In this document: positions 7,646-16,695 of the stretch, one piece after another
How positions within the stretch are numbered: the first letter of the stretch is position 1
How the letters are laid out: each line of letters begins with the position of its first letter
Origin: Chitinophagaceae bacterium
Lineage (GTDB): Bacteria > Bacteroidota > Bacteroidia > Chitinophagales > Chitinophagaceae
Length of the DNA stretch: 64,000 nucleotides
NCBI GenBank assembly: GCA_004028765.1
Contig: SAIX01000013.1
Location: 1 to 64,000, forward strand
Direction: 5' to 3'
The notes under the pieces: model-generated
Database searches by the model: none
Told to the model about the DNA's origin: nothing
What the model saw: only the letters and a program-made list of their open reading frames with translations
Made by a program: the position numbers and the translations under genes

Positions 7646-9754
7646 ATGGCATCATTTAAATATGTGAGTTATCTCTGGGACGAGGCCAAAGCCGCTTCCA
7701 TGGCCGGGGATGAAGTGGCCTTGCTGATCTATCGTTCCAACCTCCTCGGTGCTGACCTTCGTTTAACCAATTACGGGGGCGGGAATACTTCCTGTAAGGC
7801 AATGGCAAAAGATCCTTTAACGGGAAATGAAACGGAAGTGATGTGGGTGAAGGGAAGTGGTGGCGATCTTGGCACTTTACAAGCAAGCGGCCTCGCTGCC
7901 TTATATACCGACAGGCTTCGCAGCCTCATACATGTTTACCGCGGCATCGATCACGAAGATGAAATGGTGGAGTTGTTTAACCATTGCATTTTCGATCTTG
8001 CTTCAAAAGCACCGTCTATTGATACGCCCTTACACGGGTTCCTTCCATTTAAACATATTGATCACCTGCACCCGGATGCGGCGATTGCCATCGCGGCAGC
8101 GAAGGATGGGAAGAAGATCACACAGGAACTGTTTCATGGCAAGATCGGCTGGGTGGAATGGCAAAGACCTGGTTTTGACCTGGGGCTGAAACTAAAAGCC
8201 TGCCTTGATGAAAACCCGGGTATCCGCGGTATCATGCTGGGCTCGCACGGATTGTTTACATGGGGCGATACCGCTTATGAAAGTTATGTGAATACACTCG
8301 AAGTAATCGAACGCTGTGCGGCATATATAGAGGAGTCGGTTGCTAAAAAAGGATCCGTTTTTGGCGGACAAAAAATAACATCTCTTGAAAAACCACAAAG
8401 GGAAATACAGGCTGCTGCCCTTGCACCGGTACTTAGGGGCTTTTGTTCATCGAACACAAAAATGGTTGGTCATTTTACAGATGATGAAAGTGTATTGACC
8501 TTTATAAACTCAAACGAACTTGACCGGCTGGCACCAATGGGAACTTCCTGCCCCGATCATTTTCTGCGTACAAAAATTAGTCCGCTGGTATTGCCCCTCC
8601 AGCCTGCAGATGACCTTTCTGATACGGATGCTGTCAAGAAAAAAATATCACCCGCTTTTGATGCATACCGGAAAATGTATGCGGATTATTATAACACCTG
8701 TAAACACCCCAACAGCCCGGCCATGCGTGATGCCAACCCGGTAGTGATTTTGTATCCCGGTGTGGGTATGTTTACTTTCGCTGCGAACAAGCAAACTGCA
8801 AGGGTGGCAGCAGAATTTTATACCAATGCCATTACTGTAATGCGGGGTGCCGAAGCCATTTCCGCTTATACTTCACTTCCCCGCCAGGAAGCTTTTAATA
8901 TAGAGTACTGGCTGCTTGAAGAAGCCAAACTGCAGCGCATGCCCAAACCCAAAGCTTTGTCAGGGAGGGTTGCCCTGGTCACGGGCAGCGCCGGTGGCAT
9001 CGGGAAAGCGATTGCCAAAAAATTTGCAGAAGAAGGTGCCTGTGTGGTGATAAACGATAATGATGCGAACCGGCTTTCAGACGCGAAAGAATATTTTCTT
9101 GCACAATTCGGAAAAGACAGTAGTACCGCTGTATTGCTGGATGTTACCAGCCGTGAAAATATCGACCGTGCTTTTTCTGCGGCTACACTCGCATTCGGCG
9201 GCGTGGATATTCTTGTGAACTGTGCCGGGCTTTCTATTTCAAAACCCATCGAAGAGCATACTGAAAAAGACTGGGATCTTTTATATGATGTTCTGGTGAA
9301 AGGGCAGTTTCTTGTTACGCAGGCCGGGGTAAACATCATGCGCAAACAGGAGATGGACGGTGATATATTGAATATTGTAAGTAAAAATGCATTGGTGAGC
9401 GGCCCGAATAATGCAGGCTACGGTTCAGCCAAAGCTGCGCAACTGCACCTGAGCAGGCTTAATGCCGCCGAACTTGGAAAAGACAAGATACGCGTGAATG
9501 TAGTGAATCCCGATGCCGTGATCAGCGACAGTAAAATATGGCAGGGCGCCTGGGCAGAAGGAAGGGCCAAAGCCTATAGGGTAAGTGTGGAAGAACTGCC
9601 CGCTTATTATGCGAAAAGAACATTACTGAACGAGATCATCGACCCGGCGGATATTGCGGCAGCCTGTTTCGCATTTGTATGCGGACTGTTGAATAAATCA
9701 ACCGGGAATGTATTGAACGTTGATGGGGGTGTGGCGATGGCTTTTGTAAGATAA
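7646..9754 (+). CDS. rhaEW: Bifunctional rhamnulose-1-phosphate aldolase / L-lactaldehyde dehydrogenase
   Basis: A 702-residue cytosolic fusion. The N-terminal half (about 1-430) is a class II aldolase: zinc ligands are suggested by HIDHLH near residue 135 and GSHGLFTWGD near 200, and LTNYGGGNTSCK is the phosphate-binding-type loop. The C-terminal part (about 440-702) is a short-chain dehydrogenase with TGSAGGIGK (NAD-binding) and YGSAKAA (active-site Tyr-Lys). Such fusions split L-rhamnulose-1-phosphate into DHAP and L-lactaldehyde and oxidise the latter to lactate. The ATG at 7646 is preferred over a GTG at 7637. Central gene of the rhamnose operon. Confidence 0.92.
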   Translation: MASFKYVSYLWDEAKAASMAGDEVALLIYRSNLLGADLRLTNYGGGNTSCKAMAKDPLTGNETEVMWVKGSGGDLGTLQASGLAALYTDRLRSLIHVYRGIDHEDEMVELFNHCIFDLASKAPSIDTPLHGFLPFKHIDHLHPDAAIAIAAAKDGKKITQELFHGKIGWVEWQRPGFDLGLKLKACLDENPGIRGIMLGSHGLFTWGDTAYESYVNTLEVIERCAAYIEESVAKKGSVFGGQKITSLEKPQREIQAAALAPVLRGFCSSNTKMVGHFTDDESVLTFINSNELDRLAPMGTSCPDHFLRTKISPLVLPLQPADDLSDTDAVKKKISPAFDAYRKMYADYYNTCKHPNSPAMRDANPVVILYPGVGMFTFAANKQTARVAAEFYTNAITVMRGAEAISAYTSLPRQEAFNIEYWLLEEAKLQRMPKPKALSGRVALVTGSAGGIGKAIAKKFAEEGACVVINDNDANRLSDAKEYFLAQFGKDSSTAVLLDVTSRENIDRAFSAATLAFGGVDILVNCAGLSISKPIEEHTEKDWDLLYDVLVKGQFLVTQAGVNIMRKQEMDGDILNIVSKNALVSGPNNAGYGSAKAAQLHLSRLNAAELGKDKIRVNVVNPDAVISDSKIWQGAWAEGRAKAYRVSVEELPAYYAKRTLLNEIIDPADIAAACFAFVCGLLNKSTGNVLNVDGGVAMAFVR

Positions 9755-9826
9755 TATGAGCAGGTGGAAGTGGGAGAAGCAGTTGAACGGTTTAAGTGTT
9801 TTCTATTTTTGAACCCGATTTTTTAA

Positions 9827-10159
9827 ATGACTTATCCAGCATTCATGAACCGGATCGCTTTTAAAATGCACCTGCACAAAGGCTTTGAAGCAGAGTATGA
9901 AAAAAGGCATAAGGAATTGTGGCCGGAATTACAGGAATTGCTGAAAATGTCCGGCATCAGCGAGTATTCTATTTTTCTCGATGAAGCTACCGGTGAATTA
10001 TTCGGTGTAATGAAGGCTGAAGAGGGCCATAAGATCAGTATGCTGCCCGCACATCCGGTAATGAAAAAATGGTGGGCATACATGAAGGATATCATGGATG
10101 CAAATCCTGATCAGTCACCCGTATCCATTCCGCTGCGCGAAGTGTTTTATCTTCCATGA
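9827..10159 (+). CDS. rhaM: L-rhamnose mutarotase
   Basis: A 110-residue dimeric alpha/beta barrel protein of the RhaM/RhaU family (usual length about 104). Recognisable parts are RIAFKMHLHKGFEAEYEKRH and the region ending KWWAYMKDIM. It interconverts alpha- and beta-L-rhamnopyranose so that the isomerase receives its preferred anomer. The last bases overlap the next gene by 4 (ATGA), indicating translational coupling with rhaI. Confidence 0.93.
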   Translation: MTYPAFMNRIAFKMHLHKGFEAEYEKRHKELWPELQELLKMSGISEYSIFLDEATGELFGVMKAEEGHKISMLPAHPVMKKWWAYMKDIMDANPDQSPVSIPLREVFYLP

Positions 10160-11454
10160 ACAAATCAAACAGGTTGCAGATGCTGATAGACAAAGAAAAG
10201 ATCGCGGCGCACAACGATAAGATGATTGTGCATCACGAAAAACGTTTTCGGTCTTTAACGGATATAACCGGTGATACCGGGTCCATTCTCCGGAAGCTCA
10301 TCGATTTCCAGGTAGCTATTCCTTCATGGGCATTGGGAACCGGCGGTACAAGGTTTGGCCGTTTCAGTGGTGGCGGGGAACCCGGCTCATTGGAAGAAAA
10401 GATCGCAGATGTGGGCCTGTTACATGCATTGAACCGCTCAAGCGGTGCGATATCCCTGCATATTCCCTGGGATATCCCTTCTGATGCTGCGGCCATCCGT
10501 TCGCTTGCAGCTTCTTATGGCCTTGCATTCGATGCGGTGAATTCAAATACTTTCCAGGACCAGCCGCAACAAAAACTGAGTTATAAATTCGGATCGCTGC
10601 AGCATGTGAACAGGGCCGTGCGCAAACAGGCCATCGGTCATAATATCGAAGTGATCAGGCATGGGATTGAACTGGGATCAAAATCACTTACGGTTTGGTT
10701 ATCCGATGGTTCTTCTTTTCCCGGCCAGCTTAATTTCAGAAAGGCTTTTGAAAATACACTGGAAGGCCTGCAGGAAATTTATGCAGCATTGCCTTCCGAC
10801 TGGAAAATGTTTGTCGAATACAAAGCATTCGAACCGAATTTTTATTCGATGACGGTGGGCGATTGGGGGCAATCACTTTTATACGCCAACAAACTGGGCG
10901 CGAAAGCCTATACACTTGTTGACCTGGGCCACCACCTTCCCAATGCCAATATCCAGCAGATTGTTGCATTGTTATTAAACGAGGGGAAACTGGGCGGTTT
11001 TCATTTTAACGACAGCAAATACGGGGATGATGACCTTACAGTCGGCAGCATCGACCCTTACCAGTTATTCCTTATTTTTAATGAACTGGTGGAAGGAATG
11101 GATGCGAGAGGGATGAACCATGCCAGCGATCTCGGCTGGATGATCGATGCATCACACAATATCAAAGATCCGCTGGAAGACCTGCTTCAAAGTGTGGAAG
11201 CCATCATGATCGCTTACACGCAGGCACTGCTGGTAGATACTGCAGCCTTGCGTATCGCGCAGGAAGAAAATGATGTGACGAAAGCACAGGAAATATTACA
11301 GCAGGCTTTCCGCACAGATGTTCGCCCGCTGGTGGCCGAAGCAAGGTTGCGTTCCGGTGCTGCCATCGCGCCGCTGCAGATGTTCCGCGAATTAAATGTC
11401 CGGGATCAATTGATCCGCGAACGCGGGCAAAACAATAAGGCAACCGGTTTGTAA
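10156..11454 (+). CDS. rhaI: L-rhamnose isomerase, RhaI type
   Basis: A 432-residue cytosolic TIM-barrel aldose-ketose isomerase of the RhaI (Pseudomonas stutzeri-like) type rather than E. coli RhaA. Metal-site segments are seen: FVEYKAFEPNF, LVDLGHHLPNA and FHFNDSKYGDDDLTVG, with acidic and histidine ligands as in this family. It converts L-rhamnose to L-rhamnulose. Its ATG overlaps the rhaM stop codon and the kinase gene follows after 10 bases, so the operon is tight. Confidence 0.93.
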   Translation: MNKSNRLQMLIDKEKIAAHNDKMIVHHEKRFRSLTDITGDTGSILRKLIDFQVAIPSWALGTGGTRFGRFSGGGEPGSLEEKIADVGLLHALNRSSGAISLHIPWDIPSDAAAIRSLAASYGLAFDAVNSNTFQDQPQQKLSYKFGSLQHVNRAVRKQAIGHNIEVIRHGIELGSKSLTVWLSDGSSFPGQLNFRKAFENTLEGLQEIYAALPSDWKMFVEYKAFEPNFYSMTVGDWGQSLLYANKLGAKAYTLVDLGHHLPNANIQQIVALLLNEGKLGGFHFNDSKYGDDDLTVGSIDPYQLFLIFNELVEGMDARGMNHASDLGWMIDASHNIKDPLEDLLQSVEAIMIAYTQALLVDTAALRIAQEENDVTKAQEILQQAFRTDVRPLVAEARLRSGAAIAPLQMFRELNVRDQLIRERGQNNKATGL

Positions 11455-11464
11455 ATACCAGCAC

Positions 11465-12832
11465 ATGCCCCAACCTGTTATTGCAATATTCGATATCGGT
11501 AAAACGAATAAAAAATTCTTCCTGCTTTCGCAGCAATACGAGATCATAACGGAACATAGTGAACAGTTGGATGAAACAACCGATGAAGATGGATTTGCCT
11601 GTGATGACCTGGCCGCATTAACAGCATGGGTACACACTGTTCTGCAAAAAGCCATGCAACGTGATGATCTGCAGATTGAAGCTGTAAATGTGTCGGCCTA
11701 TGGCGCCAGTTTTGTGCACCTCGACAAAACCGGTAAGCCGGTTACTCCGCTTTACAATTATCTGAAACCTTTCCCGGAAAATCTTCATCAGCAATTCTAT
11801 ATGCAGTATGGTCCTGAGGAAGAATGGTCGCTGGTAACCGCATCGCCCATACTTGGTAATCTGAATTCGGGATTGCAGTTGTACTGGTTAAAATATGAAC
11901 AGCCACAAATTTTCCGGAAGATTGCCGTTTCATTGCATCTACCCCAATACATCAGTTACCTGATCAGCGGCAAAACCGTATCGGAGGTCACAAGTATTGG
12001 CTGCCATACAGGTTTGTGGGATTTTGAAAAAAAACAATACCATGAATGGGTGCAAAAAGAAAATATCCATTCATTTTTTCCGCCGATCACAGATCCGGCA
12101 GTGATAACGGAAGTGAAGTTCGAGGGAAAAGCCATTAAGGCGGGAACAGGCATGCACGACAGTTCTGCGGCACTCGTTCCGTATCTCGCTTCTTTTTCAG
12201 AACCATTTATCCTGGTATCTACGGGCACCTGGTGTATCAGCCTCAATCCCTTCAACCAGGAAATACTTACGCAGGATGAATTGAAGAAAGATTGCCTTTG
12301 TTACCTCACTTACAGAGGCCGGCCCGTAAAAGCTTCCCGCATTTTTGCAGGGTATGAACATGAGGCGGAGACCAAAAAAATTGCTGCACACTTCGGCGTG
12401 CAGGATGATTTTTATAAAATGGTAAAGTTTGATCCCCGGATCTATCAACAGACGGCCAATAAAGCGGAAGAAAGAAATAAAAATAGAGCGCCCGGTGTTT
12501 CAAAATTTTCGGAAAGGCTGCCGGGTGATTTTTCTTCTTTTGTTGATGCATATCATCAACTGGTTTATGATATCGTAGAGGAACAGCGATCATCAACCGC
12601 GCTTATACTTTCTCATCAACCGCCACGCAGGATTTTTGTGGATGGCGGTTTTGCAAAAAACGAATTGTATATGTATATGCTGGCCCATGCTTTTCCGCAG
12701 CAGGAAGTGTATGCAGCTTCTGTGTCGCAGGCCACTGCTATTGGTGCGGCACTTGCCATTCATGCTGCATGGAACCCGCAGCCTGTTCGGGGTGATATAG
12801 TACAACTGAAGTATTATAAAGCGCTGCTGTAA
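11465..12832 (+). CDS. rhaB: FGGY-family carbohydrate kinase (rhamnulokinase)
   Basis: A 455-residue cytosolic kinase with the ASKHA fold: IAIFDIGKTNKKFFL is the N-terminal phosphate loop, GMHDSSAALVPYL the substrate-side segment, and IFVDGGFAKNELYMYML the C-terminal FGGY signature. It is diverged from E. coli RhaB, but the position directly after rhaI and the need for L-rhamnulose phosphorylation before the aldolase make rhamnulokinase the natural role. L-fuculokinase is the alternative. Last gene of the rhamnose operon. Confidence 0.88.
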   Translation: MPQPVIAIFDIGKTNKKFFLLSQQYEIITEHSEQLDETTDEDGFACDDLAALTAWVHTVLQKAMQRDDLQIEAVNVSAYGASFVHLDKTGKPVTPLYNYLKPFPENLHQQFYMQYGPEEEWSLVTASPILGNLNSGLQLYWLKYEQPQIFRKIAVSLHLPQYISYLISGKTVSEVTSIGCHTGLWDFEKKQYHEWVQKENIHSFFPPITDPAVITEVKFEGKAIKAGTGMHDSSAALVPYLASFSEPFILVSTGTWCISLNPFNQEILTQDELKKDCLCYLTYRGRPVKASRIFAGYEHEAETKKIAAHFGVQDDFYKMVKFDPRIYQQTANKAEERNKNRAPGVSKFSERLPGDFSSFVDAYHQLVYDIVEEQRSSTALILSHQPPRRIFVDGGFAKNELYMYMLAHAFPQQEVYAASVSQATAIGAALAIHAAWNPQPVRGDIVQLKYYKALL

Positions 12833-12951
12833 AATTTCCTGGCTTTTTAAGGACTTACTTTCTAACCAGTTTGCAGCTTGCCCATTCAAATCGTATGAGC
12901 TTATATAAAACATCTTAACGTAACTTTATTCCGCTGGTTTTAGGGCAGCCT

Positions 12952-12959
12952 TAACTTTG
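12952..12959 (+). promoter_or_regulatory. Candidate -7 element (TAACTTTG)
   Basis: An exact TAnnTTTG match lies 50 bases upstream of the lipoprotein start, in a 177-base spacer after the rhamnose operon. No good TTTG is found 19-21 bases upstream, so the promoter call is weak. Nothing else is seen in the spacer. Confidence 0.35.
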
Positions 12960-13009
12960 TTGATACAGCAGTGGCTCATCTGCCTGTCTCTTTTCCAAAA
13001 CAGTGAACC

Positions 13010-13852
13010 ATGAACAGGTATCTTACCCTGGTAATTTTATTTTTTCTTGCTGCCTGCGGGTCTTCCCGGAATGCACAGCAATATGATGCCGCACAGAACC
13101 TGCCCTGGCAGAAAGACAGCCTTATTGTAAACGGTGATGAATCTGACTGGACTGCGCCCTTATCCCTGCTCGATGAAAAACTTGGTATCTCTTATGCCAT
13201 CAGTAATGACCGTGAGAACCTTTATGTACAACTCATCACAAAAAATGAAACTACGATCCAGCGCATCCTGAGGGGAGGGCTCACGGTTTATATCAATCAC
13301 CATGGCGTAAAAGAAGAATCGGGTTCTGCAGGTATTACATTCCCTACAGGTAACCGTGTTCAGAAAGGAGATAAATTACTGAACGACCGCCCGGAATTGC
13401 AGCAGAACAAGCATGTGGCCATTCAGGCCGTGCAGGATTATTCGCTCTTTGGTTTCAGGCAGATAAAAACACCCGGGAATTTTGATTATGGCAAACAAAA
13501 CCCGGAAGGCATCGAACTGGGTATCGGTTTAAACGAACAGGGAGCGGTTGTGTATGAAGCGGCCATTCCTTTGTCTTCTTTTTTAACTGATGCGGAAATG
13601 CGCAATCCCGGCCGTAAAAATATTGCGCTCGGATTTTCACTTGATAATGTTCCGGAACAGGCTGGGGAACGAAGAGGTGGCGGCCTTTCAATCGGTGGCG
13701 GCCTCGGCTTTGGTTCCTTTGGTACAGGTGGGGGAGTAGGTCTTTCGATCGGAACCGGATCGCTTGGGAGGATCGGGGGCGGTAACCGCAATGGCAAACC
13801 ATCCCGCATCTGGAAAGAAGTGGTACTCGCCCGGGGTGCAGACCCGAAATAA
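13010..13852 (+). CDS. Hypothetical lipoprotein with glycine-rich C-terminus
   Basis: A 280-residue protein with a lipoprotein signal (LVILFFLAAC, lipidated Cys16), so it should be anchored in the cell envelope. The central part (VNGDESDWTAPLSLLDEKLGISYAISND) resembles the beta-sandwich of CBM9-like/DOMON-type domains by eye. Residues about 225-265 are strongly glycine-rich with a repeated GGGLSIGGG/GGGVGLSIG pattern. Function unknown. It follows the rhamnose operon after 177 bases and precedes a DUF1003 gene by 22 bases. Confidence 0.75.
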   Translation: MNRYLTLVILFFLAACGSSRNAQQYDAAQNLPWQKDSLIVNGDESDWTAPLSLLDEKLGISYAISNDRENLYVQLITKNETTIQRILRGGLTVYINHHGVKEESGSAGITFPTGNRVQKGDKLLNDRPELQQNKHVAIQAVQDYSLFGFRQIKTPGNFDYGKQNPEGIELGIGLNEQGAVVYEAAIPLSSFLTDAEMRNPGRKNIALGFSLDNVPEQAGERRGGGLSIGGGLGFGSFGTGGGVGLSIGTGSLGRIGGGNRNGKPSRIWKEVVLARGADPK

Positions 13853-13874
13853 AGTGTCAACAGCAATTCTGAAT

Positions 13875-14291
13875 ATGTCAACCAGCAAAACCTGGCATGA
13901 AAAACACAGGTCCTCCTTAACTTATGGCGACAGGATCGCAGATGCCGTGGCCAATGGTATGGGCTCCTGGAAATTCATCATCTGGCAAACCATTGTAGTA
14001 TTGGTATGGATGGTGCTCAATCTTATTGCATTTATCCGGCATTGGGATCCCTATCCTTTTATTTTACTAAACCTTATTTTCTCTACACAGGCCGCTTATG
14101 CAGCACCCATCATCATGATGTCGCAGAACCGGCAGAATGCGCGCGACAGGCAACAGGCGCTTGAAGATTTTCATACCAATACCGAGGCCAAAAAAGAAAT
14201 AGAAGCCTTGCAGATATATCTCAGTAAACTTGAGGCAGACAAGCTCGATAAAATACTGGCGATGCTGGAAGAAATGAAGGCGAAATCCTGA
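13875..14291 (+). CDS. DUF1003 membrane protein
   Basis: A 138-residue protein with two transmembrane helices (about residues 33-54 and 62-84) and a C-terminal coiled-coil-like helix (ALEDFHTNTEAKKEIEALQI). The segments YGDRIADAVANGMGSW and FSTQAAYAAPIIMMSQNRQ are typical of DUF1003. The ATG at 13875 is chosen because the family sequence begins there; a longer open frame overlaps the preceding gene. Function unknown. Confidence 0.85.
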   Translation: MSTSKTWHEKHRSSLTYGDRIADAVANGMGSWKFIIWQTIVVLVWMVLNLIAFIRHWDPYPFILLNLIFSTQAAYAAPIIMMSQNRQNARDRQQALEDFHTNTEAKKEIEALQIYLSKLEADKLDKILAMLEEMKAKS

Positions 14292-14350
14292 GCTGGAACG
14301 GAAGCAATGAAGTTTTTTTAGTAAATTGTTTCTCCACTAACAGCTTAACG

Positions 14351-15745
14351 ATGGCTACCACCAGAAGAAAATTCCTCCACACGCTGGGGGCTTCGGGTTC
14401 GTTCCTGCTTGCAGGATTACCCGCTTTTGCTGAACACGAAAAAGTGCAGCAGTTATTATCCTCCGTAAAAGTAAGCGCCAATGATAAGGTGCGGATCGCA
14501 TTGATCGGTTCGGGTATTATTGGTCATTACGATACCGAAACCGCTCTGAAAGTACCCGGCGTGGAGCTGGTTGCCGTTTGTGACCTGTACCAGGGGAGGC
14601 TCGACCGAGCCAGAGAAAAATGGGGCAAAGATATTTTTGTAACAAGGCGCTACCAGGAAATCCTTTCCCGGAAAGATATCGATGCCATTCTTGTTTGCAC
14701 CTGCGATCACTGGCATGATCATATCACGATCGCTGCGCTGAAAGCCGGTAAGCATGTGTACTGTGAAAAACCAATGGTACACCACGCAGAAGAAGGCCTC
14801 GCGGTTGTTGCTGCGCAGAAAGCATCCGGTAAAGTGTTACAGGTAGGGAGCCAGAGCGCGAGTTCGGTATTGTTCCTCGAAGCACAGAAATATTTTAAAC
14901 AGGGTATCATCGGCGATATCTCCTATGCGGAAGCGTATAACGATCGCAACTCCGCCAATGGCGCCTGGCAGTATACCATCCCTTCGGATGCTAGTACAAA
15001 AACAATTGATTGGGAAACTTTTCTTGGTGATGCACCCAAAACAGCATTCGACCCGGTCCGGTTTTTCCGCTGGCGCAATTACAAAGCATATGGTACCGGT
15101 GTGGCAGGCGATCTTTTTGTACACAACTTCACCGGTTTGCATACGGTTACCAGTTCACTCGGCCCTGATTCTATCTATGCTGCGGGCGCACTGAATTACT
15201 GGAAAGACGGCAGAGACGCTTATGATATCGTTACCGGTATCATGCGCTACCCCAAAACAAAAGAACACAGCGGCTTCCAGTTCTTTACACGTGTGAACCT
15301 TGCAGATGGCGCCGGCGGCGGAGCAGGTAACCGTTTCGTGGGAACAGAAGGGGTGATCGAAGTGCAGTCGAACCGGATACGCATCAAACATTTTAAAAGA
15401 GCGGTTGCGCCGGGTATCGGCGGATATGATTCGATGGAAAGTTTTCCGAAAGCCATGCAGGAATCATTGCTGGCAGAATACAATAAAAAATACAGCGAAG
15501 AAGATAAGAAAGCAAAGATGGGTGATGAGATCATCTTTGACGCACCCAAAGGATACGACAGCCGCCTCGATCACATGATCAATTTCTTCGAAGCCATCCG
15601 AACAGGTAAACCGATACTTGAAGATGCTTCTTTTGGTTTGCGTGCCGCTGGCCCGGCTGTATTATGCAATACCAGTGTAGAAAGAAATGAGGCGGTGCAC
15701 TGGGACCCGGTTGCCATGAAAGAAAAGAAAACCGCCAAAGCCTGA
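14351..15745 (+). CDS. Tat-exported Gfo/Idh/MocA-family oxidoreductase
   Basis: A 464-residue NAD(P)-dependent sugar dehydrogenase fold with a twin-arginine signal (TTRRKFLHTLG) and hydrophobic stretch to about residue 27. The Rossmann start IALIGSGIIGHYDTE and the EKP motif (VYCEKPMVHHAEEG) are intact, followed by the usual alpha/beta C-terminal domain. Tat export implies folding with its cofactor in the cytoplasm and action in the periplasm. It is 4 bases upstream of the Tat-exported Nif3-like gene, so the two probably work together. Substrate unknown; 3-position oxidation of glycosides is a plausible activity from family members. Confidence 0.9.
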   Translation: MATTRRKFLHTLGASGSFLLAGLPAFAEHEKVQQLLSSVKVSANDKVRIALIGSGIIGHYDTETALKVPGVELVAVCDLYQGRLDRAREKWGKDIFVTRRYQEILSRKDIDAILVCTCDHWHDHITIAALKAGKHVYCEKPMVHHAEEGLAVVAAQKASGKVLQVGSQSASSVLFLEAQKYFKQGIIGDISYAEAYNDRNSANGAWQYTIPSDASTKTIDWETFLGDAPKTAFDPVRFFRWRNYKAYGTGVAGDLFVHNFTGLHTVTSSLGPDSIYAAGALNYWKDGRDAYDIVTGIMRYPKTKEHSGFQFFTRVNLADGAGGGAGNRFVGTEGVIEVQSNRIRIKHFKRAVAPGIGGYDSMESFPKAMQESLLAEYNKKYSEEDKKAKMGDEIIFDAPKGYDSRLDHMINFFEAIRTGKPILEDASFGLRAAGPAVLCNTSVERNEAVHWDPVAMKEKKTAKA

Positions 15746-15749
15746 TGCG

Positions 15750-16664
15750 ATGAAAGAAGATACTGTTATGGGAAAGCAGGATTGGGGCCGGCGGAAATTT
15801 TTATTATCAGCGATGGTGGCATCGGGCGCAATGGCATTGGACGCATTGCCTTTTGCTGCTTTTTCACAGGGAGAAAAGATGACTGTTCAGCAGTTGATCG
15901 AGCGGATATTGAAAGAAATACCGGGTGCCCCTTTCCCAAATACAGTAGATACGATCAAAGCCGGCGATGCATCACAACCTGTAAAAGGAATTGTAACCAC
16001 TATGTTCGCAACAGTGGAAGTGATTGAAAAAACAGCTGCAGCAGGAGCCAACTTTATCATTGCACACGAACCTGCATTTTACAATCATGCCGACAATACA
16101 AAATGGCTGGAGAAAGACCCTGTTTACCAGTATAAAACTGCATTGCTGAAAAAACATGGGATCGTGGTCTGGCGTTTCCACGATTATATGCATGCACACA
16201 AACCCGATGGTGTGATCACCGGTGTACAGGAGGCACTGGGATGGGGAAAATATACTGATGCAAATAAGCCCTGGCTATCTGTGATACCAGCCACTACTTT
16301 GCAATCCATCATTGATCTTGCAAAAAAGAAATTGGGCATCTCGCATGTACGGTATATGGGCCAGCCCCGGCAAAACTGCAGCCGTGTGGCCATTATTCCC
16401 GGCGCAGCAGGCGGCACGATGCAGATCAATGCCATCGCTTCAGAAAAACCCGACCTGCTGATTGTAGGTGAACTCAATGAATGGGAAACCAGCGAATATA
16501 TCCGTGACCATCGGGCGGCAGGCGGTAAAACTGCATTATTGATCCTGGGCCATGTACAAAGCGAAGAACCCGGTATGGAATGGATGGTTCACTGGCTGAA
16601 AAAATTGATACCGGGTATCAAAGTAACCCATATCCCGTCCGGGGATGAATTCAGTTATGATTGA
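15750..16664 (+). CDS. Tat-exported Nif3-like dinuclear-metal protein
   Basis: A 304-residue protein with a twin-arginine signal (GRRKFLLSAMVASGA) followed by a NIF3/YbgI-type domain. Metal-ligand candidates of the family remain: IIAHEPAFYNHAD corresponds to the HHP segment, and LGHVQSEEPG to the C-terminal H-x3-E pair. Nif3 proteins are normally cytosolic, so export is unusual. An internal ATG at 15768 (MGKQDWGRRKF) is an equally good start. It is 4 bases behind the oxidoreductase gene and overlaps sequence upstream of the GH30 gene. Function unknown; hydrolase activity on a product of its neighbour is possible. Confidence 0.85.
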   Translation: MKEDTVMGKQDWGRRKFLLSAMVASGAMALDALPFAAFSQGEKMTVQQLIERILKEIPGAPFPNTVDTIKAGDASQPVKGIVTTMFATVEVIEKTAAAGANFIIAHEPAFYNHADNTKWLEKDPVYQYKTALLKKHGIVVWRFHDYMHAHKPDGVITGVQEALGWGKYTDANKPWLSVIPATTLQSIIDLAKKKLGISHVRYMGQPRQNCSRVAIIPGAAGGTMQINAIASEKPDLLIVGELNEWETSEYIRDHRAAGGKTALLILGHVQSEEPGMEWMVHWLKKLIPGIKVTHIPSGDEFSYD

Positions 16665-16695
16665 TAAACGAGTAGCAGGATTTATTAGATATCAT

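Noticed and set aside
13764-13874. Longer start of the DUF1003 gene overlapping the lipoprotein gene
   Set aside because: Family sequence begins after the ATG at 13875, and the extension is the shifted frame of the glycine-rich region.
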